From Cytomitobacter sp965233735 (lineage in GTDB: Bacteria; Pseudomonadota; Alphaproteobacteria; CAJXXZ01; 1604HC): DNA of 64,000 bases. The first letter of the stretch is position 1. Each line of letters opens with the position of its first letter. The translations under genes and the position numbers were made by a program. This document shows, piece by piece, positions 27,446 to 36,907 of this stretch. The notes beneath the pieces are model-generated. The model was given only the letters and a program-made list of their open reading frames with translations, was not told the origin of the DNA and did not search any database. The stretch lies in the NCBI GenBank assembly GCA_965233735.1, contig OZ247501.1:186001-250000 (forward strand), read 5' to 3'.

Positions 27446-28147
27446 ATGCGATACTTAAACAACACTAAACTTTGCTATTTCTTTGCTGCCTTTGCCTTTA
27501 AAAATTCTTCATGTATTTCCACATTACAGTCACAGCAAACCATACAAATGACACAAGATCATTACTTGCAAAGCGTAGAATATGGAAAGTTTTTATTTAA
27601 TAAACATACAAAAAATATTAAGCACTCATCACGCAAAAATATTAATAAAACATGTAATTATTATCTTATAGAAGCTTTGAAAACATTTAATATTAATAAA
27701 TACAATAAAAAATCATTGCAAAATTTAAATACTAAAAAGAATGAAATTATTTCTAGATGCATGAAGTTTGTTTCTTGTAGTTTGAATAACAATTCTCAGA
27801 TTGTTGATACATTTATATACTTTTTAAATGAAACATATATAAGTAATTATGAATATTATAATTTGCACGCTAATATATTAAATTATTTTATCAATATAAA
27901 TCAAAATCCAATTTATTTAAATGTTCACCCTACTTTGTTGAAAAATATATTTCAATTTTTCATACAAAACAACAAAGCTTCTTTAGAAATTCTTTTAATC
28001 AAACATCAAGAATTTCTTAAAGACTATGATATAAATAGATTAGCTTTTTCTTATGCAGTAATTTTAGAACAAATTAATTGCCTATCTAAAAACATTATTA
28101 AAGATTCAATAAAATATAATTTGAATAAAATTAAATATGAAGTATAA
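27446..28147 (+). CDS. Hypothetical protein, possibly exported
   Basis: Not recognised. 233 residues with a moderately hydrophobic N-terminus (LCYFFAAFAFKNSSC) that might act as a signal, then a basic, asparagine- and lysine-rich helical body without repeats or motifs I know. The gene is followed by the secreted-like gene at 28195 and its decayed duplicate, so this is an accessory spot. It could be an unconstrained frame, but 233 open codons in such AT-rich DNA argue for coding. Confidence 0.55.
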   Translation: MRYLNNTKLCYFFAAFAFKNSSCISTLQSQQTIQMTQDHYLQSVEYGKFLFNKHTKNIKHSSRKNINKTCNYYLIEALKTFNINKYNKKSLQNLNTKKNEIISRCMKFVSCSLNNNSQIVDTFIYFLNETYISNYEYYNLHANILNYFININQNPIYLNVHPTLLKNIFQFFIQNNKASLEILLIKHQEFLKDYDINRLAFSYAVILEQINCLSKNIIKDSIKYNLNKIKYEV

Positions 28148-28194
28148 TAAAAATATGAATACATTGAAAAAACATTTGTATAAGTATTTTTTGT

Positions 28195-28695
28195 TTGAAT
28201 ACTTATGCTGTAAATCCAGTAGAAAATAAAATTTCTGGAAGCGATATATCAGCAGTAAAATTCGCACTTTGTAATGTTCACAATTGCACTCCTGCAAACT
28301 TAAAAGATAAAATGGATGATTTAGTAAATAAAGATATGATTTCTAGAGTTATGGCTTTGCATGATGAAGACGGATCTTTTGTACAATTTACAGCATTCCA
28401 ATTATTTGGAGATAGAAATAGAAATATGGAACATGCAAAATTATTAACTTTGTCATTAAATGCTTATGAGTCACTTGTTGAAAAAACTGCTCCTAACAAG
28501 CAAGAGAAAGATGATATTTCAGCATTGTTTACATACCTGATTTTAGTAGGTACTGAAGAAAATTTTGATCGTGATGAATTTTTTGCAGAATTAAAATTAA
28601 CTAAACCGAATTTTGACCAAGCAAATTTTAATTATCAAGAATTCTTGAAGCAGTTTGTTGACCAAGATTACATTGACAAGAAAAATCAATCCTGA
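28195..28695 (+). CDS. Hypothetical protein with decayed tandem copy downstream
   Basis: Not recognised. 166 residues from TTG 28195, acidic and helical, with regular codon use (LFGDRNRNMEHAKLLTLSLN). The only nearby ATG (28155) is in another frame: removing one T from the T-rich stretch at 28185-28197 would join MNTLKKHLYKYF to the main frame and give a signal-peptide-like start. So either a TTG start is used, or the gene has a frameshifted leader. A degenerate copy of the whole region follows at about 28740-29190. Confidence 0.65.
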   Translation: MNTYAVNPVENKISGSDISAVKFALCNVHNCTPANLKDKMDDLVNKDMISRVMALHDEDGSFVQFTAFQLFGDRNRNMEHAKLLTLSLNAYESLVEKTAPNKQEKDDISALFTYLILVGTEENFDRDEFFAELKLTKPNFDQANFNYQEFLKQFVDQDYIDKKNQS

Positions 28696-28739
28696 AAAAG
28701 TATTAATTATTAAAAAGTAATTATTTTTCTTATAATTTA

Positions 28740-29190
28740 ATATAAACTATATAAATACATTAAAAAACATTTGTTTGAGTATTTTTTGTTTTAATACTTG
28801 TGCTAAAAATCCAGTAGAAAGTAAAATCTATAAAATCCAGATACTATAAGTAAAATTTGCACTTTGTGATTTTTTTACAATTGTTTTTCTGAAAGGTTAA
28901 ATAATAGCATGAACTCTTTAAATCTGCCAAAAATGATATCATGTATTTCGATTATAAAAATAAAGATGGCAATTTATATAAATTTTCATAACATAAATTA
29001 TTTACATATGAATACAAAAATATACAGCATGCAAAATTACTAACTCTTTCTTTAACTGATTATTAGTCACTTGTAAAAAAATTGCTCTAACAAGCAAGAT
29101 AAAGATGGCATTTTCAACATTATTTCAATATATTACTCAGTAGGCATATAGATAATTTTGATTACGATGAATGTACAAATAATTACCGGA
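28740..29190 (+). pseudogene. Decayed tandem duplicate of the 28155-28695 gene
   Basis: The sequence tracks the upstream gene from its leader to near its end: the leader region repeats CATTAAAAAACATTTG, then AATCCAGTAGAAA, a GCACTTTGTGA segment, a CATGCAAAATTACTAACT segment and finally AATTTTGATTACGATGAAT. Many substitutions, stops and indels leave no long frame. It is a clear tandem duplication in advanced decay beside a live copy. Confidence 0.85.
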
Positions 29191-29250
29191 ACTCAAAATA
29201 TATAAAGAGATTTTGCGCTGTATTAGTAAAGTTTTTCAAATTCATAACTC

Positions 29251-29645
29251 TTTTCCAATTTAAAATTTATCTGTTATAAATTTTCTTTTCCAATTTAAAA
29301 TTTATCTGTTATAAATTTTCTTTTCCAATTTAAAATTTATCTGTTATAAATTTTCTTTTCCAATTTAAAATTTATCTGTTATAAATTTTCTTTTCCAATT
29401 TAAAATTTATCTGTTATAAATTTTCTTTTCCAATTTAAAATTTATCTGTTATAAATTTTCTTTTCCAATTTAAAATTTATCTGTTATAAATTTTCTTTTC
29501 CAATTTAAAATTTATCTGTTATAAATTTTCTTTTCCAATTTAAAATTTATCTGTTATAAATTTTCTTTTCCAATTTAAAATTTATCTGTTATAAATTTTC
29601 TTTTCCAATTTAAAATTTATCTGTTATAAATTTTCTTTTCCAATT
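29251..29645. repeat. 35-bp tandem array, 11 full copies plus a 10-base partial
   Basis: Perfect 35-bp units start every 35 bases from 29251 to 29601, and a partial at 29636 merges into nusB. Each unit contains a perfect 9-bp inverted repeat (AAAATTTAT, 5-base loop, ATAAATTTT). There are no spacers, so it is not a CRISPR. The last unit encodes the final residues and stop codon of NusB, so the array appears to have grown from the nusB 3' end. Confidence 0.98.
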
Positions 29646-30018
29646 GATCTAAGTTAGCATGAATAAAATTTGCAGATTCATCTTCTCCAAATATTTTGGC
29701 AATTCCAACATAATCACTAATGATTTGCTTTTTGCTTTCCTTATTTCTTAAATCATACATAGCTGAAATAAATATTGCTTTAACAACTAAGTTTAAATTA
29801 TCCCATTTCCAAGCTCCCTCAAAATGGCCTAAAAAAACTTCTTCAAATTCAGGTTCTTTAGATATTATAACAGGCAGATCTTTGAAAAACTCTTCTTTAT
29901 CTCCAGTATTGTCAGCTCTTATTCTAAAATCATTTGTTACATCTTCTTCATTTCCCATTAATAAAAATTGATATAAAGCTTGTACTTTCCAAAATCTAGT
30001 TTGTTGATGTTTTAACAC
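29617..30018 (-). CDS. nusB: Transcription antitermination factor NusB
   Basis: All-helical RNA-binding factor for rRNA antitermination. 133 residues: WKVQALYQFLLMG at the N-terminus and the C-terminal IISDYVGIAKIFGEDESANFIHANLDQL helices typical of NusB. Slightly short. The last seven residues (EKKIYNR) and the stop come from the tandem repeat, so the native tail may have been replaced. Start overlaps the fabG stop by seven bases. nusA lies in the same window. Confidence 0.88.
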   Translation of the reverse strand: MLKHQQTRFWKVQALYQFLLMGNEEDVTNDFRIRADNTGDKEEFFKDLPVIISKEPEFEEVFLGHFEGAWKWDNLNLVVKAIFISAMYDLRNKESKKQIISDYVGIAKIFGEDESANFIHANLDQLEKKIYNR

Positions 30019-30749
30019 ATTAACATTCCACCATTTAGATGCAAAGTAGTACCTGTAACGTATGCAGATTCTTCGCTAGCTAAATATAAGGCTGAAGCAG
30101 CAATTTCCTTTGGAGTCCCTGCTCTTTTCATTGGAACGTTGTCCAAAATTTCAGGATGCTTTTCTAATAATTCATCAGTCATTGGAGTTTTAACAAATCC
30201 AGGAGCAATGGCATTAACAGTAACGTTTCTAGAAGCAACTTCTCTTGCTAAGGTCTTTGTCATTCCAAGCAATGCAGCTTTACTTGTAGAATATGCAACT
30301 TGACCTGCATTTCCCATACATCCAACTATAGAAGAAAGAGTGATCACCCTTCCATATCTTTTAGAAATCATCCCTTTTAAAGATAGCTGAGATAGCTTCC
30401 AAACTGAATCAAGATTTATTTTCATATGCAAAGCCCAGTCTTCATCAGTTACTCTCATAAACAATTTATCTCTTGTGATTCCAGATGAATTTACTAAAAT
30501 GTCTATCTGATTCATTTTTTCAATAGCAGAGTTATATAATTTTTGAACTTCTTCAGATTTAGATAAATCAGCTATGCAATATCCAATACAACCATCAGAT
30601 AATTCATTACTTAATGATTGAAGCTTGCTTTCTTCCATCCCTGTAATAAATACTTTTGCTCCATGATTCACAAATACTTTTGCAATCTCAGAACCAATTC
30701 CACCAGTAGCTCCGGTAATCAATGCAGTTTTTCCATTTAAATCAAACAT
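30012..30749 (-). CDS. fabG: 3-oxoacyl-ACP reductase FabG
   Basis: NADPH-dependent reductase of type II fatty-acid elongation. 245 residues with cofactor loop ALITGATGGIGSEIAK, ILVNSSGITRD, catalytic Ser in TLSSIVG, YSTSK as YxxxK and NAIAPGFVKTPMT. Everything is intact. In a fabD-fabG-nusB run, overlapping fabD by one base. Confidence 0.97.
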   Translation of the reverse strand: MFDLNGKTALITGATGGIGSEIAKVFVNHGAKVFITGMEESKLQSLSNELSDGCIGYCIADLSKSEEVQKLYNSAIEKMNQIDILVNSSGITRDKLFMRVTDEDWALHMKINLDSVWKLSQLSLKGMISKRYGRVITLSSIVGCMGNAGQVAYSTSKAALLGMTKTLAREVASRNVTVNAIAPGFVKTPMTDELLEKHPEILDNVPMKRAGTPKEIAASALYLASEESAYVTGTTLHLNGGMLMC

Positions 30750-31645
30750 TACAACTCCTTTTTCAGCTCTACTATATCATTAATATTATTTATAGTCATG
30801 GAGCTCATATTAGATTTTTCTGCTAATTTAGATAAAACATTACCAGAACCTAATTCAATCACTATATTTACATTTTGATTTTTCATATAATCCATTGTTT
30901 TTTTCCATTGAACACCACTAATAACATGATTAATTAAATTATTTTTTATAATTTCAGCATCACTTGTTGCAATTCCTGTTTTATTGCAAATTATAGGAAT
31001 TTCAGCATTTTTGAATTCTATTTTTTCAATTTCAGATTCCAATTCTTCTTTAACATTAGAGACCAAAGACGAATGGAAACCTCCACTAACTTTAAGTTGA
31101 ATACATCTTTTAATATTAAAACTTTTATAAGATTGATTTATCTCATTAACAGCTGATTCATCACAACTAATCACAATTTGAGAATCATGATTATAGTTTG
31201 CAATTTCGCATACAGCTCCTGTGATTTGGATTATATACTTTACAAATTTATCTACATCTTCAAAGCTTCCTAAGCAAGCAAACATTGTCCCAGAAGACTG
31301 ACTCATCAATCGTGATCGAACTTTTATTAATTTTAAAGCATCTTCAAATTTTATGCATCCAGAAGCATAGCATGCTACATATTCACCTACAGAGTGCCCA
31401 GCTAGAAAAGATGGCTTCAAATCACCTTTCAAAGCAAACCATATTGCAGATGAAACAACAAACAAAGCGGGCTGAGATAATATTGTGTCACTGAGCTCCT
31501 CATTGGTTTTTCCTAATATAGATTTTATATCTGGATAAACTTTTTCTGCTTTGAAGAAAATATCTTCACTTATTTCAAATAAATCTGTTCCCATTCCTTG
31601 CTTTTGAGCACCCTGACCTGGGAATACAACTGAATAATTGTCCAT
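30749..31645 (-). CDS. fabD: Malonyl-CoA:ACP transacylase FabD
   Basis: Loads malonate on acyl carrier protein. 298 residues: VFPGQGAQKQGMG, the nucleophile serine in LAGHSVGEYVACYASG, then GGFHSSLV carrying the histidine partner and ELGSGNVLSKLA near the end. Full length. Divergent to tssF, with a 103-base AT-rich gap that must hold both promoters. Confidence 0.97.
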   Translation of the reverse strand: MDNYSVVFPGQGAQKQGMGTDLFEISEDIFFKAEKVYPDIKSILGKTNEELSDTILSQPALFVVSSAIWFALKGDLKPSFLAGHSVGEYVACYASGCIKFEDALKLIKVRSRLMSQSSGTMFACLGSFEDVDKFVKYIIQITGAVCEIANYNHDSQIVISCDESAVNEINQSYKSFNIKRCIQLKVSGGFHSSLVSNVKEELESEIEKIEFKNAEIPIICNKTGIATSDAEIIKNNLINHVISGVQWKKTMDYMKNQNVNIVIELGSGNVLSKLAEKSNMSSMTINNINDIVELKKEL

Positions 31646-31748
31646 GAATTATATTATTATACATTTCAAAATCTAACAATAAATCTTATAAAAACAAATT
31701 GACTATTTTATTCATATTTTTTTAACACTAATATTATATTCATTTCAC

Positions 31749-33494
31749 ATGCAACAACCTGATTTACAGAATTTATTTTCATATTTCAGAAATTCAATGA
31801 GCTATTTGCTTCAAGAGGGAGAGGAGTTTGGTCAAAAATATCCATCTATTGCAAAAGAATTGAATTTTTCATCAAATAAAATATCTGACCCTCATGTAAA
31901 AAGAATTTTAGAAGCTTTCGCATTTTTTGATGCTAGATTGCAATATCAAATAGATGATCAAATGTCTGATATGAGCTATCACTTACTTAATGCTTTATAT
32001 CCACAATTCACATCTCCAATTCCTTCTTGCACCATAGTAAAATTTGATAAAATAAAGAAAATTACTCATTTCAAAGAAATTACTATTCCTAAATCAACAC
32101 AGATAACAACAAAAAATTCAAATAATCATCAGTGTACATTTTCAACATCTTATGATTTAAAACTTACAAACTTAGAAATAACAAAAACTAGCTATGTTAA
32201 AGAAGATCAAACAAATTTAAAAATGGATCATGATTTTGCTCTTTCTTTAAAAGTGAAAAACCTAAAAGCAAATCAAAAAGTTAATCTATTTATTAACTCT
32301 GACTTTTTTTCCTCTTTATCTTTATATGAAAATATTCTTGCATATTACCCCTTCAAGCCAACTCCTATTTTTCTATCAAATTTAAAAAATGAGCTTGTTC
32401 AGAATTCTCCTATTGGATATGTATATCCCAAAGGATTTAATGAAAATGAAAATTTATTTAATAACCCTCAATATTGCAATGATATACACAGAGTTCTTTT
32501 AGAATACAGCTGTTTTCCAGAGAAGTTTTTTTTCATTAGATTTGAATTTAATGATTTCAAATTCAATGAAGGAGAGCATAAATTATTAATTCCATTAAGC
32601 CCTAATACAAATCCCAAAATAATGCATTTGCATCAAAACATATTAGAAACAAATTGCACTCCTGCTATTAACTTATTTAACAAAACATCAGAACCATTAA
32701 CTTTAAATTATCAATCAGAAAAATATAAATTACTTGCAAATAGCAATGAAGAAAATTTTGAAATACATAGCATTAACAGTGTTTTTCAATATGATCCAAA
32801 TCAAAAAGACAATAAATTAGAATATAACCCTTATTTTGGATTTTATAATTATGATATTAATTTTGATAAATATTGGTATTCAATGAGAGAAAAATCTAAA
32901 ATAGGAGGATCTCATATGTATATATCATTTGTAGATCCAAGCATGAATGTTTTAGATTTGAAAAATCAAACAATATATGCAGATATAACATGCACAAATA
33001 GATCTCAAGCTTCTTTAGTAAAAGTTAATAGCGATTTTCAAGTAAAAAAAATAGATGGAATATCTTGTTTAAATATAACACAACCAACAAGCTCTATAAA
33101 TACAGAGCAAATGGGGAAAAATCAATGGAATATAATTTCAAATTTAGCTTTGAACCATATAGATTTATCTCTTAATAATAAAAATATTCAAACATTACAA
33201 AAAATATTAGAAATTTATAATTTAAGAAAAAATATAAAACAACATAGTAAATCTATTATAAAGTTAGATTTTCATCAATCTATAGGAAGACACCCTAACA
33301 CACCATGGGAAGGATCAGTTCCTAAAATCATTTTCGATTTAACATTAGACAACTATACTCCAGAAATTTTCCTATTAGGAATGTTATTAAGCCATATATT
33401 ATCACAGTGCACACCTTTTAATACTTTAGTAGATGTTAATTTATATTCACTTTCAAATAAAAAAATATGGAAAAGTATGAGCTCGTTAAAATGA
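31749..33494 (+). CDS. tssF: T6SS baseplate protein TssF
   Basis: Component of the T6SS baseplate wedge (2 TssF : TssG : TssE). 581 residues with the family's conserved N-terminus: YFRNSMSYLLQEGEEFGQKYPSIAKEL, ILEAFAFFDARLQYQIDDQM, and LNALYPQFTSPIPSCTIVKF, plus the late AINLFNKTSEPL and IGRHPNTPWEGSVPKIIF segments. Near-normal length, so probably functional. Overlaps tssG. Other T6SS genes in the window are hcp and tssBC; TssK, TssE, the membrane complex, ClpV and VgrG are not seen here and would have to lie elsewhere. Confidence 0.92.
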   Translation: MQQPDLQNLFSYFRNSMSYLLQEGEEFGQKYPSIAKELNFSSNKISDPHVKRILEAFAFFDARLQYQIDDQMSDMSYHLLNALYPQFTSPIPSCTIVKFDKIKKITHFKEITIPKSTQITTKNSNNHQCTFSTSYDLKLTNLEITKTSYVKEDQTNLKMDHDFALSLKVKNLKANQKVNLFINSDFFSSLSLYENILAYYPFKPTPIFLSNLKNELVQNSPIGYVYPKGFNENENLFNNPQYCNDIHRVLLEYSCFPEKFFFIRFEFNDFKFNEGEHKLLIPLSPNTNPKIMHLHQNILETNCTPAINLFNKTSEPLTLNYQSEKYKLLANSNEENFEIHSINSVFQYDPNQKDNKLEYNPYFGFYNYDINFDKYWYSMREKSKIGGSHMYISFVDPSMNVLDLKNQTIYADITCTNRSQASLVKVNSDFQVKKIDGISCLNITQPTSSINTEQMGKNQWNIISNLALNHIDLSLNNKNIQTLQKILEIYNLRKNIKQHSKSIIKLDFHQSIGRHPNTPWEGSVPKIIFDLTLDNYTPEIFLLGMLLSHILSQCTPFNTLVDVNLYSLSNKKIWKSMSSLK

Positions 33495-34402
33495 ACTTAA
33501 CCAACACATTATATAAATCTCCATGGAAATTTTCATTGCACCAATTTATTTTTTTAATTGATCAAATATACCACAAAAATAATATTAAGTATAAATTTAA
33601 AGGAATTGTTGATATGAGTGCATCTCATAGTGATATTCATTCTATAGTCAAAACAAACAATATGTATGAAATATCTATTAATAGCATTAGTTTGTTAGGT
33701 ATCCAAGGAGCTCTACCAATACATTACATTAATATGGCAATAGATAGAAAAAGAGAAAAAGATCATGCTTTAGAAGATTTTTTAAATGTATTTAATCATA
33801 AAATAATTAAAAACACTTACTTAATGAAGAGAAAATCATCTTTTTGCTTTTCCAACACAAACTTATATAATACAAATTTAGGAAAAATAATAAACTCTAT
33901 AGGAATAGGCAAGCTAAATAATAAATATCAAATCACCAAAAATGCATCTACATTATTTCCAATTATGTTTTGGTCTCAGCGAACTCCTCAAAAACTAAAG
34001 TGTATGCTTGAAATGTTTTTAAAAAATGCAAAAGTATCTTGTAATCAGTTTATAGGAAAATGGATAAAAATCAGCCAATCTGACTGCTCAACATTAAAAT
34101 CTGATTGTAGCATGCCAAATTTAGGACGAAAGTTTTTAGGAAAAAAATTTTGGCACACAACTTATGGAATTAAAATTATTATTCAAACCACATCTCAAGA
34201 ACTTTATAATAGGCTACTTCCAAAACAAATTATGAGAAAAGATTTAGAACTATTAATAAATTCATACATTCCATTCAATTTGCATTTTTCTATCTATGTT
34301 AATTTAAATTATGATGTGAAGCCAAAATTAGAACTAGGAAATAAGAGCATATTAGCATATTCTACCTGGCTTAATAAAGGAAGCAATAAGTGTGATTTAT
34401 AA
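33491..34402 (+). CDS. tssG: T6SS baseplate protein TssG
   Basis: Second wedge protein, found beside tssF in nearly all T6SS clusters. 303 residues from ATG 33491, which overlaps the tssF stop as ATGA; an in-frame ATG at 33467 would add eight residues. Features: LYKSPWKFSLHQFIFLIDQI at the N-terminus, SINSISLLGIQGALPIHYIN and ALEDFLNVFNHKI, matching the TssG core. The rest is diverged. Coupled expression with tssF fits a fixed baseplate ratio. Confidence 0.9.
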   Translation: MNLTNTLYKSPWKFSLHQFIFLIDQIYHKNNIKYKFKGIVDMSASHSDIHSIVKTNNMYEISINSISLLGIQGALPIHYINMAIDRKREKDHALEDFLNVFNHKIIKNTYLMKRKSSFCFSNTNLYNTNLGKIINSIGIGKLNNKYQITKNASTLFPIMFWSQRTPQKLKCMLEMFLKNAKVSCNQFIGKWIKISQSDCSTLKSDCSMPNLGRKFLGKKFWHTTYGIKIIIQTTSQELYNRLLPKQIMRKDLELLINSYIPFNLHFSIYVNLNYDVKPKLELGNKSILAYSTWLNKGSNKCDL

Positions 34403-34444
34403 AAAAGAATATATATTTTGCATTTTATATGATAAAAATTATAT

Positions 34445-35125
34445 ATGAATATTATTAAATTTATTCCGCTATTGTTTTGTTTTGTTTTCGGAAATTCTGA
34501 AGAAAAAATTTGGATAAAAGCAAACAATTTATTCAAGCAATCACAGTATTCTGCTGCAGCTAAAACTTTTTTACAAATTGAAGAAATGTATCCAGCTTCC
34601 CCAAAATTAAAAAACGCATTACTTCTTGCAACAAAATCATTCTTTTTAAGCAAAAATTATATAAAAGCTATAGAAACAACAGAATTGCTCAAAGAATTAG
34701 ATTATCAATATAGTGAAAAGCACAATGTAGATGATATTTTAATAAAATCTTATGCAGCTTTATTAAAAAGGCCAGAAAGAGAAAATAAAGACCTTCCATT
34801 AATATTAAGTTTATCTAAAAACAAATCTTCTAAATACAAAGAAATTCGTCAAAAATGCATCAATATATTAGCATACGATAACTTAAACAAAGGACTATTA
34901 TATTCTAAACGAGGAGCATATTTAGTTTCTTTAAAATATTATGGTAAAATAATAAAAGAGTACCCTAATAGCAATTTTACTCCAGAAGCATATTTTAGAT
35001 GTGCAGAAATTTTCAATCATTTAAAGTTAATTCAAGATAAAAATCAATGTATAAAAGCATTGTCAATAAAATTCAAATCATCTACATGGCATAATAATGC
35101 TACAAAATTAAGGGAGCAAGTTTGA
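34445..35125 (+). CDS. bamD: Outer-membrane assembly lipoprotein-like BamD
   Basis: TPR scaffold of the BAM complex that folds outer-membrane barrels. 226 residues with signal sequence MNIIKFIPLLFCFVFG; TPR units include ANNLFKQSQYSAAAKTFLQIEEMYPAS and SKRGAYLVSLKYYGKIIKEYPNSNFTPEAYFRCAEI, the latter very like the conserved BamD RGAY...YPDT...EAL unit. The only possible lipobox cysteine (Cys12) sits inside the hydrophobic core without a proper consensus, so lipidation is doubtful. bamD close to ligA is a common alphaproteobacterial order. Its clients would include the barrels at 49-56 kb. Confidence 0.88.
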   Translation: MNIIKFIPLLFCFVFGNSEEKIWIKANNLFKQSQYSAAAKTFLQIEEMYPASPKLKNALLLATKSFFLSKNYIKAIETTELLKELDYQYSEKHNVDDILIKSYAALLKRPERENKDLPLILSLSKNKSSKYKEIRQKCINILAYDNLNKGLLYSKRGAYLVSLKYYGKIIKEYPNSNFTPEAYFRCAEIFNHLKLIQDKNQCIKALSIKFKSSTWHNNATKLREQV

Positions 35126-36813
35126 AAAAAGAAATTAACAATGAGGTTAATATAATAGAGTTAAAAAAAGAATGGAAAGATATAGCAAAAAAAATAAAAA
35201 TTTACGATAAAAAATATTCTTACGGGCAAGCTCTTATTGAAGACTCATCTTATGATGCATTAAAGTCCAAATTAAAAGACATTGAAAATATTATAGGAAA
35301 GCAAAAAAACAGTCCTTTAGATGTGATAGGAGAAGTGGAAGAAGAAACAGTTCCACATAAACATCCAATGTTATCTCTTGATCATGGATATGGAACTGAC
35401 TCTATATCAAAATTTTATCAAAAAATTCACAATGCAATTAAAAAAGTTCCCACTATGATTTTAGAACACAAAATAGATGGGATAGCAGCCTCAATTCGTT
35501 ATAAAGATGGAAACCTTGAATATGTTCTTACAAGAGGAGATGGAGCAAGTGGAATCGATATAACCAAACAGTCTGAATATATTGATGGAATACCAAAAAA
35601 TATTTCTGAAAATGATTTTGAAGTTCGAGGAGAAATATATATGTCATTTGTAGATTTTGAAAAAACATCTGAATTTAAAAGTCCTAGAAATGCAACTGCA
35701 GGAATATTGAGAAATAAATCTCTTGATTTTATAGCTGCTCATAAGCTTAAATTTATAGCCCATGGATTTATAAGTTCAGATTTTGATTCTTATGAAAGTG
35801 GAATTAAATTTTTAAATAATAATGGATTTAAAACTCCAAAATATTACTTAAGTAAATCTGAAAATGAATCAGCAGAAATTTTCAACAGAATTAATAGAGA
35901 AAAAATAGAATACCCAATAGATGGAATTGTATTAAAAATTAACAACTTAGATATTTGTGAAAAATTAGGAGCGCATAGAACAGCTCCTAAATACGCATTT
36001 GCAGCCAAATTTCCTCCAAAAAATTCAAAAACATTTATTGAAAATATTGAAATGCAAGTTGGAAAATTTGGATCAATCACTCCGGTTGCTATAGTTGATC
36101 CAATTGAAATAGATGGGGTTAGAATTCAAAAAGTTTCAATGCATAATATGCAAGAATTGAAAAATAAAAATTACAAAATAGGAGATGAAATTATACTTGC
36201 AAGAGCTGGTGATGTTATACCTTATATTTTAGAAAAAATCTCATCAAGTAAAAACGTAAATTCACCACAAGATGATACCGAAATATGCCCTTCTTGCTCT
36301 TCGAAATTAATTTGGGAAAGTGTAAGTATGAAATGTACTAACCAATGGAATTGCAAATCTCAAGCAATTTTAAGAATTGAACATTTCATATCAAGAAAAG
36401 CTATGAATATTAGCGGTTTAGGAAATAAAAATATTGAAAAACTATTTGATGCAAAAATACTTCAAAAACCAGTAGATATTTTCAAAATAAAAGACCTAGT
36501 CTTGAAAAATGATTACCAAATAAAATCATTGCTTGGGTCCAAAGTTGCAAAAAACATATATGAAAAGATAGAAGAAAATAGAAAAATTTCATTACATAAG
36601 TTTATATATGCATTATGTATTCCTAATGTAGGATATGGAAATGCAAAAACTATTTCAGATAACTGTGAAAGTTTTGAAAATTTCATAAAAACATTCTCTA
36701 AAAATGAAATAGAAATTAAAAGCCTTGGCCCTGTTATAATTAATTCAATAAAAAAATTCATCAATGAAGAAAAATGGATCTTTAATGCTTATGAAGAATT
36801 ATTAATAGGATAA
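35122..36813 (+). CDS. ligA: NAD-dependent DNA ligase, BRCT domain absent
   Basis: Seals nicks in replication and repair. 563 residues, about 110 shorter than usual. Present: Ia domain, adenylation lysine K117 in EHKIDGIA, DFEVRGEIYM, GIVLKIN, OB fold, four-cysteine zinc finger (CPSCSS to CTNQWNC) and HhH repeats, ending at KKFINEEKWIFNAYEELL. The C-terminal BRCT domain is missing and no remnant follows. Starts at TTG 35122 overlapping the bamD stop, with AGGGAG upstream. In E. coli LigA the BRCT domain is not strictly required for ligation, so the gene is probably active. Confidence 0.95.
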   Translation: MKKEINNEVNIIELKKEWKDIAKKIKIYDKKYSYGQALIEDSSYDALKSKLKDIENIIGKQKNSPLDVIGEVEEETVPHKHPMLSLDHGYGTDSISKFYQKIHNAIKKVPTMILEHKIDGIAASIRYKDGNLEYVLTRGDGASGIDITKQSEYIDGIPKNISENDFEVRGEIYMSFVDFEKTSEFKSPRNATAGILRNKSLDFIAAHKLKFIAHGFISSDFDSYESGIKFLNNNGFKTPKYYLSKSENESAEIFNRINREKIEYPIDGIVLKINNLDICEKLGAHRTAPKYAFAAKFPPKNSKTFIENIEMQVGKFGSITPVAIVDPIEIDGVRIQKVSMHNMQELKNKNYKIGDEIILARAGDVIPYILEKISSSKNVNSPQDDTEICPSCSSKLIWESVSMKCTNQWNCKSQAILRIEHFISRKAMNISGLGNKNIEKLFDAKILQKPVDIFKIKDLVLKNDYQIKSLLGSKVAKNIYEKIEENRKISLHKFIYALCIPNVGYGNAKTISDNCESFENFIKTFSKNEIEIKSLGPVIINSIKKFINEEKWIFNAYEELLIG

Positions 36814-36907
36814 CCCATTTTTGGTAATTACTTCGGTAACACAGTATTATTTATAATCAAAAGCCTTATTAAACTTATTTTCACACTAATGTTTTATTTA
36901 AATACCA

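Noticed and set aside
29251..29645. CRISPR array
   Set aside because: Units are directly adjacent with no spacers, and no cas gene is near. The same applies to the 43-bp array.
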